Positions 1 to 8,489 are shown, numbered from the stretch's first letter. The stretch: DNA of 24,932 bases from Spirochaetaceae bacterium (GCA_031257995.1 JAIRNN010000253.1:1-24932); one strand, 5' to 3'. Numbers and translations are program-made. Notes: a model not told the origin generated them from the letters alone.

Positions 1-17
1 AGGAAAGCCCTGCGGGG

Positions 18-776
18 CTAGGTGGAGAGCATGAAGTCGGTCTCGATGATGCGGAACTCTTTCAGCAGCGCTGTCCCGTTGGTATACTGCGTGCGTACCT
101 GCACCTTCCAGCTCTTGCCGGTGGGGAGATCCGGAATCACGGCAATGATCTTACCCGGCTTGTTCTCCACGTAGTTGCTGCCCGCCTTGACCGTTATAAT
201 CGGGCTGCCCGGCGCGGTGAAGTAGAGTCCGGTCTTGTCGGGGGCTCCGGCGATCTCGATCTTCCCGCCGATGATGGTGACGACGCCCTTGGGGGTGAGC
301 TTCTCGTTGGTCGTGCCCGACCCGTTGTCGATGACCTCCACGATGACCGCTCCGTCCCCGGTTACGCCCATCACGCGGCAGCGGATACCATCGAGTATCC
401 TCCGTACTTTCAAGAGCGCGATGCAGGTGAGGCTGAGCTTGTGCTTCTCCCGCAGGAATTGCTCAAGTTCGCTGTCGAAGCTGCCGCCCACTTTGAGGCG
501 GAGGGTCAGGTAGTCGCAGAAGTTGACCCCGAAGCCGTCTACGATTTCAAAGAACGCCGTGTCGAAGAACCATTTGACGCATGTTTCCATGCCATCAACA
601 TCGCCGGGGTCCTTCACCGCCTTGACGCGGATGTCCCGCGTCGTGAGTACCTGGAGTCCCTTGGGCCGGCCCACATATTTGCCCCCGACTTTGCCTTCGG
701 CATTGGTCAGGTGGTTCGGAAAGAGCCACAACTCGGATTCGTGTAAGGTTTCCGTATCTTCAGTAATTCTTGGCAT
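18..776 (-). CDS. HU-like DNA-binding protein with C-terminal DUF4469 Ig-like domain
   Basis: The predicted protein has 252 residues. The N-terminal two thirds (about residues 1-150) resembles the divergent HU/IHF-type DNA-binding domain seen in large HU-family proteins. The last 80 residues match the DUF4469 Ig-like pattern: GGKIEIAG, then GLYF, then a strand ending IIAVIPDLPTGKSWKVQV, then RTQYTNG and LLKEFR. The family is thought to bind DNA or act in nucleoid or mobile-element contexts, but the specific role is unknown. I chose the ATG at 776 because a GGAGG stands 5 nt upstream on the minus strand. An in-frame start at 857 exists but adds a low-complexity basic stretch with no obvious ribosome site. 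The gene is divergent from the mutase gene, and its 3' end lies only 17 bp from the window edge. No signal peptide is visible, so a cytoplasmic location is expected. Confidence 0.75.
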   Translation of the reverse strand: MPRITEDTETLHESELWLFPNHLTNAEGKVGGKYVGRPKGLQVLTTRDIRVKAVKDPGDVDGMETCVKWFFDTAFFEIVDGFGVNFCDYLTLRLKVGGSFDSELEQFLREKHKLSLTCIALLKVRRILDGIRCRVMGVTGDGAVIVEVIDNGSGTTNEKLTPKGVVTIIGGKIEIAGAPDKTGLYFTAPGSPIITVKAGSNYVENKPGKIIAVIPDLPTGKSWKVQVRTQYTNGTALLKEFRIIETDFMLST

Positions 777-1401
777 AATGCCCTCCAAAATAGAACATAC
801 ATCTACGGCCGTTGTCCGCGTTTTGCTTTGATCGGGCGGTCGCGCGCGGGGAGACAAGGCGCGCGGTTTCCGTTTTCGACACCCTCTTCAGGTAATGGGG
901 AAAGGGCAAGCGGCGGCTTGGCCGTCTTGCGGGATAGAGCGGGAAAAATGAACGGTTACAGGAAAAAGCGTCCGGAAAAACCCCGCTGCCGGGGCAAAGG
1001 GAGGAGCAGGAATACCGGAAAAACGAGGAAACGTATGGAAGGGAGGGGGCCTCTTTCGCGAGAAACCCCTCAAAACGCCCGCTAAACGGCTTGAAACAGC
1101 TGTTTTCACCCTTTTCCCGGTTTTTGTGTTTTCATCAATTTTATCATGACTGCCAACTTACCTTACCTATATACGGCTTTGCAACCGTGCGTAACCGTGC
1201 GCAACACGATACAAGAGGCGCCTCTTTTTGACAAGCGGGCGCTGAGTCACGGGGAATCGCAGACGGCGTACTCTGCGGTTTCCTGTGATGAATGTCGTGA
1301 TGAAGCCTTTGATGAAGGGCGGGTTCGCTTAGGGCAACGATGATTGACGTGAGCCGGCTGTCCCGATGGCGGCGTGGTACCATTACTCGCGCGAAGGGCG
1401 G
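777..1401. other. Intergenic region between divergent genes; no gene recognised
   Basis: No open frame here has family-like sequence or a convincing ribosome site. Small perfect palindromes are visible: AAACAGCTGTTT at 1094-1105 and AAGAGGCGCCTCTT at 1213-1226, the latter followed by a T-run. There is also a direct repeat of AACCGTGCG near 1186-1200. The stretch must contain the promoter of the minus-strand HU-like gene, but I cannot place it with confidence. Confidence 0.5.
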
Positions 1402-1429
1402 TTACAAAATCGCGCTATTCTGGTATACT
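1402..1429 (+). promoter_or_regulatory. Sigma-70-type promoter for the phosphohexomutase gene
   Basis: A TTACAA at 1402-1407 and a TATACT at 1424-1429 are separated by 16 nt, and a TGG precedes the -10 box like an extended -10. The predicted start of transcription, about 1436, leaves a very short leader that begins at the GGAGG (1437-1441) in front of the ATG at 1448. Confidence 0.55.
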
Positions 1430-1447
1430 GATGGGTGGAGGCTTCGT

Positions 1448-3265
1448 ATGACGCACGATGAGATTCGCGCAAAGGCGCGGGAGTATTTGCAGAAGGAATA
1501 TGACGCTCGGTTTCGGGGCGAGGTTGAACGGCTGATCGGGGCGGAGGACTGGAAGGAGCTGGAGGACCGGTTCTTCAGGACGTTGGAGTTCGGGACGGGC
1601 GGGCTGCGCGGGGTGATTGGCGGCGGGTTCAACCGGATGAATACGCTGGTGGTGAAGAGCGCGACGCAGGGGCTGGCGGCGTATATCATCAAGGCGTTCC
1701 CTGAAAAGGCGCGGGAGGGGAGGCTGTCCGCCGTGATCGCCTACGATTCGCGGCATTATTCCCGTGAGTTTGCGCAAGTCTCGGCGCGGGTGTTTGCGGG
1801 GAACGGGATACGGGCGTATATCTTTTCATCGCTTAGGCCCACGCCGGAGCTTTCTTTCGCTATTCGCCGGCTGGGAACGGATACGGGGATTGTCGTCACG
1901 GCATCGCACAACCCGCCCCAGTACAACGGCTACAAGGCGTACTGGAACGACGGGTCCCAGGTCATCGAGCCGCACGACGCGGGTATCATAGAAGAAGTGA
2001 GCCGGGTAACGGCGATCAATGAGCTTTCCGAAAACGAGGCGGTTTCCCGCGGGCTTTACAAGGTCATTGACCAGGAGATCGACGGGCCCTACCGCGAGAT
2101 GGTGGTAAACGCGCTCTTCCGGCCCGCGCTTATCAAGGAGAAGGCGGGCGAGGTGAAGATTGTCTACACGCCGCTCCACGGTACGGGCGCGTTTCATGTG
2201 GAGGCGGTGCTGTCCGGCTTGGGGCTTAACGTGATGACTGTGCCGGAACAGCGGGAGGGGAACGGCGATTTCCCGACGGTCGCGTTTCCCAATCCGGAAG
2301 AGGCGGCGGCGCTGGAGATGGCGTTGGCGTTGGGCAAGAAGGTGGGGGCCGATGTGGTGATGGCGACCGACCCCGACGCGGACCGTTTCGGCGCGGCGGT
2401 TCCCGACGGCGTGTCCGAAAACGGACAAGGCGGTTTTACGCTGATCACCGGCAACCAGATGGGGACATTGCTCGTTGACTATGTGTGCCTCTCGCTTAAA
2501 GAGCTGGGGCGGCTCCCGCCCAAACCGGCCATCGTCAAGTCGATTGTAACGACGGGGATGCAGGACAAGGTTGCCGCCCTCTACGGGGTGGAGACGCTGG
2601 AATGTCTTACCGGGTTCAAGTGGATCGCCAACCTCATGCGGCTTGCCGACGAGGGGAAGATTCCGCAACGGATCATCTTTGGCAACGAGGAGAGTTACGG
2701 CTATCTTGTGGAGAACGAGGTGCGCGACAAGGACGGGGTATCCGCTGCCGCGCTGACCGCCGAGATGACGATCTACTGGCGGAGCACGGGAAAGACGCTC
2801 CTTGACCGTTTGAACGAGCTTTACGAAAAGGCCGGTTACTGGGAAGAGATGGGGATAAGCAAGTACTTTCAGGGGCCCCAGGGCCCTGCAACGATGGCCG
2901 GCGTGATGGCCGAATACCGGAGAAGTCCGCCCCGGACGCTGGGCGGTATCGCGGTGGTGAAGGTACGCGACCTGCTGCAAGGCGCGGCGCTGTTCCCCGG
3001 CGATCCCTCCCGGAAGGAGCCGGTCGATCTCCCAAAAAGCAATGTCTTGCAGTTTTATCTGGAGGACGGTACCATCGTGAGCGCGAGGCCCTCCGGCACC
3101 GAGCCCAAGATCAAGTTTTACGCAACTTGTTGCGCCGCAACCTGTTGCGGCAAGACCGGGGAAGGCGGGACGGCGCGTAAAACGGCGCTCGAAGCGGCAA
3201 AGAAGGAAGTCGCGGGGAAACTCGCGGCGATCAAGGCTGATATAAGGAAGGTTATCGGCGCGTAG
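1448..3265 (+). CDS. Phosphoglucomutase/phosphomannomutase (alpha-D-phosphohexomutase family)
   Basis: The predicted 605-residue cytoplasmic enzyme interconverts hexose 1- and 6-phosphates. All four family landmarks are present in order. The phosphoserine loop is TASHNPPQYNGYK with Ser153. The metal site is DPDADRF (Asp308, Asp310, Asp312). The sugar loop is GNEESYGY (412-419). The phosphate-binding loop is ARPSGTEPKIKFY (about 546-558). The length fits the long bacterial phospho-sugar mutases with N-terminal motif EFGTGGLRG. The start at 1448 is chosen because GGAGG lies 6 nt upstream; the in-frame ATG at 1340 would lie upstream of the likely promoter. Directly after the KIKFY strand the protein carries residues ATCCAATCCG (559-568), encoded by two tandem DNA palindromes. 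The stop overlaps a possible GTG start of the next gene. Substrate preference (glucose or mannose) cannot be read from sequence. Confidence 0.93.
   Translation: MTHDEIRAKAREYLQKEYDARFRGEVERLIGAEDWKELEDRFFRTLEFGTGGLRGVIGGGFNRMNTLVVKSATQGLAAYIIKAFPEKAREGRLSAVIAYDSRHYSREFAQVSARVFAGNGIRAYIFSSLRPTPELSFAIRRLGTDTGIVVTASHNPPQYNGYKAYWNDGSQVIEPHDAGIIEEVSRVTAINELSENEAVSRGLYKVIDQEIDGPYREMVVNALFRPALIKEKAGEVKIVYTPLHGTGAFHVEAVLSGLGLNVMTVPEQREGNGDFPTVAFPNPEEAAALEMALALGKKVGADVVMATDPDADRFGAAVPDGVSENGQGGFTLITGNQMGTLLVDYVCLSLKELGRLPPKPAIVKSIVTTGMQDKVAALYGVETLECLTGFKWIANLMRLADEGKIPQRIIFGNEESYGYLVENEVRDKDGVSAAALTAEMTIYWRSTGKTLLDRLNELYEKAGYWEEMGISKYFQGPQGPATMAGVMAEYRRSPPRTLGGIAVVKVRDLLQGAALFPGDPSRKEPVDLPKSNVLQFYLEDGTIVSARPSGTEPKIKFYATCCAATCCGKTGEGGTARKTALEAAKKEVAGKLAAIKADIRKVIGA
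3121..3150. repeat. Two tandem GCAAC/GTTGC palindromes inside the mutase coding sequence
   Basis: CGCAACTTGTTGCG (3121-3134) and CCGCAACCTGTTGCGG (3135-3150) are adjacent perfect palindromes with 2-nt centres. They keep the reading frame and encode a peptide with four cysteines in two pairs. The core resembles palindromes at 8384-8396, 11177-11187 and 18674-18714. Confidence 0.8.
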
Positions 3266-3285
3266 TGATGAGGATGGTGATACTG

Positions 3286-4122
3286 ATGAATAGGAAGCAC
3301 GGCGTGTTTGGACGGCGGGTGTTGTGCGGCATGGCCCGCTTCGTTGTGGCGGGAATCGCGGGGATTTTTGCGGTGGTGGGGATGTCGTGCGCCACGAGCC
3401 CCGCGTTTGTCGGGAAGGCCCTCCCCTCGATCATCGCGGGCAACGAAAAGAAGCTGGCAAAAAATTCCGGCGACAAGGCGTTGATCCTTGAGACGGGCCG
3501 TTATTACATCTCCTATGCCAACGCCTTTGTCGAAACGCCCGCCGATATGCTGCCGCCTGAACAGTACGAGCGGAAGACGGCGGAAAAGAACCGCGCCAAG
3601 GAGTTGTACCTGCGGGGGATCGCGGTACTCGAAACGGCGGCGGATGTCGATGAAGACATTGACTTCTTGTACTGGAAGGCCGCCGGGGTCTTGGCCGCGT
3701 TTGCGATAGACCCGTTTGATTACACGTCCGGGCTGGGCGCGAAACTGCCTGCGTGTATCAGTATGCTGAACCATGCCTATGAGCTGGCCCCCGATTACAA
3801 CAACGGAGCGCTTGACGAGTTGCTGTTCAGGGTATACGCGGCGCTTCCCGCCGAGATGGGCGGCGACAAGGCGAAGGCCAAGACCTATTTCGAGCGCGCG
3901 CTTGAAAAGACGCATGGCCTGAGTCCCGGCCTCTTTGTTACATGGGCGCAGTCCTTCTCGATCCCGTCCCAGAATTACGCTGAGTTTCGCACGATGCTCG
4001 AAAGGGCACTGGCCATAAACCCGAACCGCGACAAGGCCAACGCGCTTGCCCACAAGATCAGCCAAAAGAAGGCGCGGTGGCTGCTGGACAATGCGGAGCA
4101 TTTTTTTATTGATGTGGAATGA
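3286..4122 (+). CDS. tatT: TatT-type TRAP-transporter-associated TPR lipoprotein
   Basis: The predicted 278-residue lipoprotein has a long basic n-region, a hydrophobic core and a lipobox-like VVGMSC. The remainder is helical and matches the TatT (T component) family: SPAFVGKALPSIIAGNEKKL near the mature N-terminus, then LILETGRYYISYANAFV, and later helix pairs such as KAKTYFERALEKTHG and FRTMLERALAINPNRDKANALA. In the T. pallidum TPAT system this periplasmic TPR protein forms a trimer that partners the binding protein. Its position immediately before TatP supports the call. Start choice is uncertain. A GTG at 3265 overlaps the mutase stop, and ATGs lie at 3268 and 3277. The ATG at 3286 is preferred for the GGTGA 5 nt upstream and a shorter leader. 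Co-transcription with the mutase is likely. Confidence 0.88.
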   Translation: MNRKHGVFGRRVLCGMARFVVAGIAGIFAVVGMSCATSPAFVGKALPSIIAGNEKKLAKNSGDKALILETGRYYISYANAFVETPADMLPPEQYERKTAEKNRAKELYLRGIAVLETAADVDEDIDFLYWKAAGVLAAFAIDPFDYTSGLGAKLPACISMLNHAYELAPDYNNGALDELLFRVYAALPAEMGGDKAKAKTYFERALEKTHGLSPGLFVTWAQSFSIPSQNYAEFRTMLERALAINPNRDKANALAHKISQKKARWLLDNAEHFFIDVE

Positions 4123-4412
4123 GTCCGATAACGCATGGGGGAATTGACCGCTTGCGGCGCGGAAAGACGAATAAGCCATATAGCGTTTGTTGATGTGCTG
4201 ATGTGCCGGCTTTACAGGCGGCATTGGACACTTGCTGAACAGAAGAATTGGCGGTAAAGCGCGTATCTATCGATAAAAACCTTATTCGACTGAGCGGTTA
4301 AATTTAACAGTTGTGTAAACGGACCGGTTATCAGTAGCAGCGGACTTCACGAAATTCGCGTTGGTCTTGAAACAGGCGGCGATATAAGGTAAGATTAAGA
4401 GAGGTGATTAAG
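4123..4412 (+). promoter_or_regulatory. Spacer with candidate promoter and operator-like palindrome before tatP
   Basis: This 290-bp gap separates tatT from tatP. Two candidate promoters overlap: TTGAAA (4367-4372) with TAAGAT (4390-4395), spacing 17, and TTGGTC (4361-4366) with TATAAG (4383-4388), spacing 16. The second leaves more room for the ribosome site. A perfect 12-bp palindrome, GTTAAATTTAAC (4297-4308), lies about 55 bp further upstream and could be an operator. A GAGGTGATT (4401-4409), nearly ideal against the 16S 3' end, sits just before the ATG at 4413. Confidence 0.4.
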
Positions 4413-5438
4413 ATGAAGAAACATATCGGTATGTGTATGGTATTCCTGCTTTTCTTTGGCGGGATGGCTTTTTCCGGCGGGCAAGGGGACGGCGCCGGCG
4501 CGAGGCCTCTTACGATAAAGCTCGCGTCCCTCGTTCCCGAAACCTCTCCTTGGGGGGCGGCATTGAACAAGATGGCCGGGAACGTCAAGGCGGAAACAAA
4601 CGGCGCGGTGGACATCATCGTGTACCACGGCGGTGTCGCGGGCGGCGAGGCGGATGTTCTGCGCAAACTCAGGCTTAATCAGATACAGGCGGCGATCCTT
4701 ACCTCGTTCGGCCTCAACGAAATCACGCCGCAGGTCCTCGCCCTTTCCTGTCCGTTTCTCATCCGCGGCAACGAAGAGCTTGATTATGTGCTGGAAAAGT
4801 TAAAGCCGGTGCTGGAAGAAAAGATCAACCAGTCGGGCTTCCAGACCATCGCTTGGTCCAAAGTCGGGTTTGTCAGCTTCTTCTCAAAGGTACCGGCGCG
4901 TACCCCTGCGGAGATGAAAAAGCTCAAACTGGGAACATCGGAAACCGAGACGACGCTGCTTAACGTGTTTAAATCAATGGGCTATCAACTCGTGCCGCAG
5001 TCAATGGACCAGGTTCTTATCGACTTCAACACAGGCCGCGTGGATGCCGTGTATCAGGAACCGCTTTCGGCGGCCGCATTCCAGTTGTTCGCCACGGCAA
5101 AGTATATGATGAACTTTCCCATCGCGCCGTTTATGGGCGGTATCTTCATGAACCAGACCGCCTGGCGGACCATACCGGAACAGTACCGGAGCGTCGTCCT
5201 CAAACACGCGAAGGTCGCGGAAACCGAGATCGACACGCAACTGGAAAGTTTGAAAACGGACGCGCTTGCCATGATGACGGCGAATGGGCTTACGGTTTAC
5301 GATTTGACCCCGGAGGAACAAGCCATGTGGATAAACGACACCGAGGCGGCCATCCCGCGTCTTGTCGGATCGATGTTTGACGCGGACATGTACCGCCGGA
5401 TCACGGATATTCTGAAAGAGTACCGTTCTCGAAAATGA
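4413..5438 (+). CDS. tatP: TRAP transporter substrate-binding protein (TatP/DctP family)
   Basis: The predicted 341-residue exported binding protein has a signal peptide MKKHIGMCMVFLLFFGGMAFS with no lipobox cysteine, so a soluble periplasmic form is expected. The mature part has the DctP pattern: ITIKLA-like LTIKLASLVPETSPWG, the hinge strand KKLKLGTSETETTLLNVF, and VLIDFNTGRVDAVYQEP. The conserved DctP arginine, which normally pairs with the ligand carboxylate in the K-[IV]-R-V strand, aligns with lysine here (KLKLG). Loss of that arginine is described for TPAT-type TatP proteins and suggests a ligand that is not a simple carboxylate; the actual ligand is unknown. The ATG at 4413 is chosen for the GAGGTGATT upstream; a GTG at 4404 lies inside that ribosome site. 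It is followed after 1 bp by the permease gene. Confidence 0.9.
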   Translation: MKKHIGMCMVFLLFFGGMAFSGGQGDGAGARPLTIKLASLVPETSPWGAALNKMAGNVKAETNGAVDIIVYHGGVAGGEADVLRKLRLNQIQAAILTSFGLNEITPQVLALSCPFLIRGNEELDYVLEKLKPVLEEKINQSGFQTIAWSKVGFVSFFSKVPARTPAEMKKLKLGTSETETTLLNVFKSMGYQLVPQSMDQVLIDFNTGRVDAVYQEPLSAAAFQLFATAKYMMNFPIAPFMGGIFMNQTAWRTIPEQYRSVVLKHAKVAETEIDTQLESLKTDALAMMTANGLTVYDLTPEEQAMWINDTEAAIPRLVGSMFDADMYRRITDILKEYRSRK

Positions 5439-5439
5439 A

Positions 5440-7290
5440 ATGGTGATGAAAAAGATAGAACGCGCGTTAAGTTATGGGGTTTTGGCGCTCTTGGCCCTCA
5501 TCCCGGCGCTTGAATGCGTGTTGCGCCTCGTCTTCCACACGGGGATTCCCAACGAGAACTTGATTGTCACGCACCTGCTCCTCGTGCTGGGCCTCTTTTC
5601 CGGTATGAGCGCCGCCGGGGAAGACCGCCATCTTGCTATCGGCATCGTCCAGTACCTGAAAAACGAGCGCGCGGCGCGTTATCTCAAGATCATAACCGGC
5701 ACGGTCTCCACGTTTGTCACCATGGTCATCGCGTGGACGGCGGCCTCCTTCATCAAGATGGCCCTCTCCCCGGCAAAACCGGTACTGTTCTTTATTCCTG
5801 ACACCGTGTTCGCCCTTTCGATGCCGCTCGGCTACCTCGTGATTGCCGTTCGCTTCGCGTGGAGAACGCCCCTTTCGGGGATAAAGCGCGTCATCCCCTT
5901 TGCGGCGCTGGTTCTCGGCACGGCGGCCGCCTTCCCTTCAATTTCCCGCCTCCTCTGGGGCTTCGACCTCCCGGACTTCGCGTTCACGGCGAACCTCGCG
6001 CTGATCAACATCGCTCAGGCCATCAAGACACCGGGCGTTATCGTACTTGTCCTCTGCGCGCTGGCCGGAGCGCCGCTCTTTACCGTCATCGGCGGCCTCT
6101 CGCTCCTCCTCATACAAGGCTCAGGCGGCATCCTTGATGTCGTCGCCAACCAGATTTACACCTCGCTCACCGGGGAGAGCATCATCGCCATCCCGCTATT
6201 CACGCTTACCGGTTTTTTTCTGTCGGAGAGCAAGGCGGGACTGCGCCTCGTAGAGACCTTCCACGCGTTTTTCAGTTGGATGCCCGGCGGCCTCATCGTG
6301 CTGTCAGTCGTCATTTGCGCGTTTTTCACCTCGTTCACCGGCGCGTCCGGCGTAACGATCCTCGCGCTGGGCGGCATCCTCTTTTCGATCCTGAGCGAAA
6401 GCTCGTCCTACAAAGAAAAGTTTTCTGTCGGCCTCCTCGCCTCATCAGGCAGCATCGGCCTCCTCTTCCCGCCGTCCATCCCTATCCTGCTCGTCGCCAC
6501 CGCCACCCAGACCAACACGTTGCACCTCTTCTTGGGCGGCATATTCCCCGGCATCCTCCTTGCCGCGTCGATGATCATCTTCGGCATCGTGATCTCGCTG
6601 CGAGCCAATATTCCCCGAGAACGCTTCGAGCTCAAAAAGGCCGCCGCCTCGCTCAAGACATCCGCGTTCGAGATACTGCTCCCCGTGTTGCTCGTCGGCG
6701 GCTATTTCTCCGGCATCCTGTCCACTGTGGAAATCGGTGCGGCTTCGGCGGTCTACGCCTTCATTGTGGAAGTCCTCATCCACAAAGACATCAAACTGGG
6801 CGACGTGAAACACGTCTTTGCCAAGGCCATCCCCATCGTGGGCGGAGTCCTCTCGATCCTCGCGCTGGCCGCAGCCCTCTCCTACTACATCGTCGACACC
6901 CAGGCTCCGCAAAACTTCGCCCGCTGGATGCAAACCGCCGTCAGTTCCCGCATCGCGTTTCTCCTCATCCTCAACCTCGCCCTCCTCGTCGTGGGCTGCC
7001 TCGTCGACATATTCAGCGCCATTCTCATCGTGCTGCCCCTCATCATCCCCTTAGGCGCCGCGTACGGCATAGACCCCGTCCACTTAGGCATCATCTTCCT
7101 CATCAACCTCGAAGCCGGCTTCCTCACCCCGCCCGTGGGTCTCAACCTCTTTTTCGCCAGCTACCGCTTCAACAAGCCCTTCGTGGAAATCTGCCGCTAT
7201 GTTCTCCCCTTCCTCCTCATCCAGCTTGCCGTTGTGATGCTCGTCACCTTCGTCCCGTTCTTCTCGACCTTCCTCAAAAACCTGCTGTGA
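5440..7290 (+). CDS. Fused TRAP transporter permease (DctQ-DctM)
   Basis: The predicted protein has 616 residues and is an inner-membrane permease that drives sodium- or proton-coupled uptake of the TatP ligand. Residues 1 to about 150 form the small Q domain (motifs THLLLVLGLFSGMSAAGEDRHL and FIKMAL). A linking pair of membrane segments follows. The M domain starts near residue 190 (IKTPGVIVLVLCALAGAPLF) and includes IAIPLFTLTGFFLSESKAG, FFTSFTGASGVTILALGG, GSIGLLFPPSIPILLVATAT and NLEAGFLTPPVGLNLFFAS, all typical DctM signatures. Fusion of Q and M is common in TPATs. Start is at ATG 5440 or 5446; no strong ribosome site is seen, so translation is probably coupled to tatP, whose stop is 1 bp away. 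Confidence 0.95.
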   Translation: MVMKKIERALSYGVLALLALIPALECVLRLVFHTGIPNENLIVTHLLLVLGLFSGMSAAGEDRHLAIGIVQYLKNERAARYLKIITGTVSTFVTMVIAWTAASFIKMALSPAKPVLFFIPDTVFALSMPLGYLVIAVRFAWRTPLSGIKRVIPFAALVLGTAAAFPSISRLLWGFDLPDFAFTANLALINIAQAIKTPGVIVLVLCALAGAPLFTVIGGLSLLLIQGSGGILDVVANQIYTSLTGESIIAIPLFTLTGFFLSESKAGLRLVETFHAFFSWMPGGLIVLSVVICAFFTSFTGASGVTILALGGILFSILSESSSYKEKFSVGLLASSGSIGLLFPPSIPILLVATATQTNTLHLFLGGIFPGILLAASMIIFGIVISLRANIPRERFELKKAAASLKTSAFEILLPVLLVGGYFSGILSTVEIGAASAVYAFIVEVLIHKDIKLGDVKHVFAKAIPIVGGVLSILALAAALSYYIVDTQAPQNFARWMQTAVSSRIAFLLILNLALLVVGCLVDIFSAILIVLPLIIPLGAAYGIDPVHLGIIFLINLEAGFLTPPVGLNLFFASYRFNKPFVEICRYVLPFLLIQLAVVMLVTFVPFFSTFLKNLL

Positions 7291-7402
7291 CGACCCCCGC
7301 GTTTACATCGAAAGCCGTCCGTTTATAGGAGAGCGGAATATAAAAAGGGGGAGAAGGGGGAAGTTGCGGCGAAACGTGCCGACCCCGCGCTCTTGCCTCT
7401 CC

Positions 7403-7469
7403 GGGGAATTGAAAATGGACAATGACAGGAATAAACAACGCGCTCATTATCCCTTTTCAATTATTCCCC
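7403..7469. repeat. Imperfect inverted repeat (67 bp)
   Basis: The left arm (7403-7425, GGGGAATTGAAAATGGAC then AATGA) pairs with the right arm (7444-7469) with two mismatches and one 3-nt gap. The AATTGAAAATGGACAATGA-type sequence looks like a small non-autonomous repeat, not a terminator, because no T-run follows. Confidence 0.6.
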
Positions 7470-7562
7470 CTAAGGGGAAGCCCCCGGCCTCAACCACTGA
7501 TTTTCATATGCCCGCAAACAAAAAACCGGATACCCGGGGAATTTAAAAAGGGAAAAGCGGCG

Positions 7563-7612
7563 GCAGATGGCGGCCTTCCCCCGAAGGGGAACGCCGCCGT
7601 CTGCGGTTTTTT
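7563..7612 (+). terminator. Rho-independent terminator of the TRAP operon
   Basis: GCAGATGGCGGCCTTCCCC (7563-7581) pairs with GGGGAACGCCGCCGTCTGC (7586-7604), with one wobble and one mismatch in 19 pairs and a tiny loop. The T-run 7607-7612 follows. It lies 270 bp after the permease stop. A-rich sequence on the other side (7544-7556) might let it also stop transcription from the opposite direction. Confidence 0.75.
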
Positions 7613-7662
7613 GTGATTGCCGTATCCGCAGCGCGCTGCGCGGCCTACAGCTTTACGGGCTG

Positions 7663-8347
7663 CTACGCTGGATTCCAAACCCACGGGACATCCTTGTCGG
7701 CGGGTTTAATCGTTACGGAAATACTGACGATATTGCCCGTCATGGTTGCATTGCTGTCTGCCTGCACAAGATTCCATCCGGTTTTGGGCGAAAGACTGAA
7801 TGCGCCGTAAGATGTGTTGTAGGTTGTTTCATCTTCCTCTTCTGAATCTGTTGCCGCCCCCGGCTGAGGGTAACGTTGCCGCTCACCTAGACATAGAATA
7901 TCTCGCTCATTTGCGTACCTCCGTTATGTACCGACCGCCTGGAGATACTACCACCACGAGAGAGTCTAAAACTGCGTATCATCACCACATTCGCGCTCCC
8001 TACAGCAGTTACCGTGTCATCGCCGAAAAGATCCTTCCCGCCTGTACTGAGCCAGTCCGAAACCGCAGCATTGGCGCCCGATGGCGTTTCCAGCTTCAGC
8101 GACAGCTTGCCTCCGCTAATCAAGAACGCGGTACTGCCCCTTTGCGGCAGCGTCCGTTAGGGAGTCGATGGTTGTGTCAGGCGCGCCGCTTACAGAAAGG
8201 CCGGTATACTCGATGGTCTCCTGACCGGTTACCGGCTCGTCAATAGGCGGAATATCATCGCCCCCGCCGCCGCTGTTATCGCGCGCCGCCTGCGCGAATA
8301 GCGCCGCGCCCCGTTATACCCATAATCAATGCGCCACCCTTTTTCAT
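7663..8347 (-). pseudogene. Remnant of an exported protein gene, several frameshifts and a stop
   Basis: Reading the minus strand from ATG 8347, with AGGAGA about 7 nt upstream, gives MKKGGALIMGI. After a shift near 8310 it continues as GAALFAQAARDNSGG, completing a plausible signal peptide. The next frame reads IPPIDEPVTGQETIEYTGL and on to a stop at 8116-8118. A second shift restores STAFLISGGKLSLKLETPSG, WLSTGGKDLFGDDTV and SANVVMIRSF. An amber stop at 7887-7889 is followed in the same frame by VSGNVTLS. A further shift near 7868 gives YGAFSLSPKTGWNLVQADSN, and the frame ends at 7663. The pieces read in order like one secreted beta-rich protein of about 220 residues. I do not recognise the family. 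Minus orientation, opposite the flanking operons, and at least four lesions argue for a decayed gene. Confidence 0.65.
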
Positions 8348-8383
8348 CTGTTTCTCTCCTATTTAGTCAGCGTCCGGCGCTTC

Positions 8384-8396
8384 GTTGCCCGGCAAC
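8384..8396. repeat. GTTGCC-C-GGCAAC palindrome
   Basis: This perfect 6-bp inverted repeat has a 1-nt centre and lies about 37 bp upstream of the pseudogene start. It carries the same GCAAC/GTTGC sequence as the palindromes at 3121, 11177 and 18674, in the inverted arrangement. Confidence 0.5.
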
Positions 8397-8489
8397 CGTT
8401 CACTTATGTGATAATTCCGTATACCGCATATCCACCCTCCCCCTCAGCCGGGGCCGTGCAAATGCGTCATACCCGCCTCCATCGCCTGA

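Noticed and set aside
828..1085. Small basic open frame after the HU-like gene
   Set aside because: Low-complexity Arg/Gly/Lys composition, no ribosome site and no recognisable family.
1213..1229. Terminator-like AAGAGGCGCCTCTT plus T-run
   Set aside because: The palindrome has no loop, leaving only a stem of about 5 bp; no gene ends close by.
1826..2980. Long minus-strand frame opposite the mutase
   Set aside because: It is an antisense shadow; the plus strand carries all mutase motifs.
6276..7328. Long open frame inside the TRAP permease gene in another frame
   Set aside because: Its composition is the Arg/His/Pro-rich shadow typical of GC-rich coding DNA, and the permease frame has clear DctM motifs.
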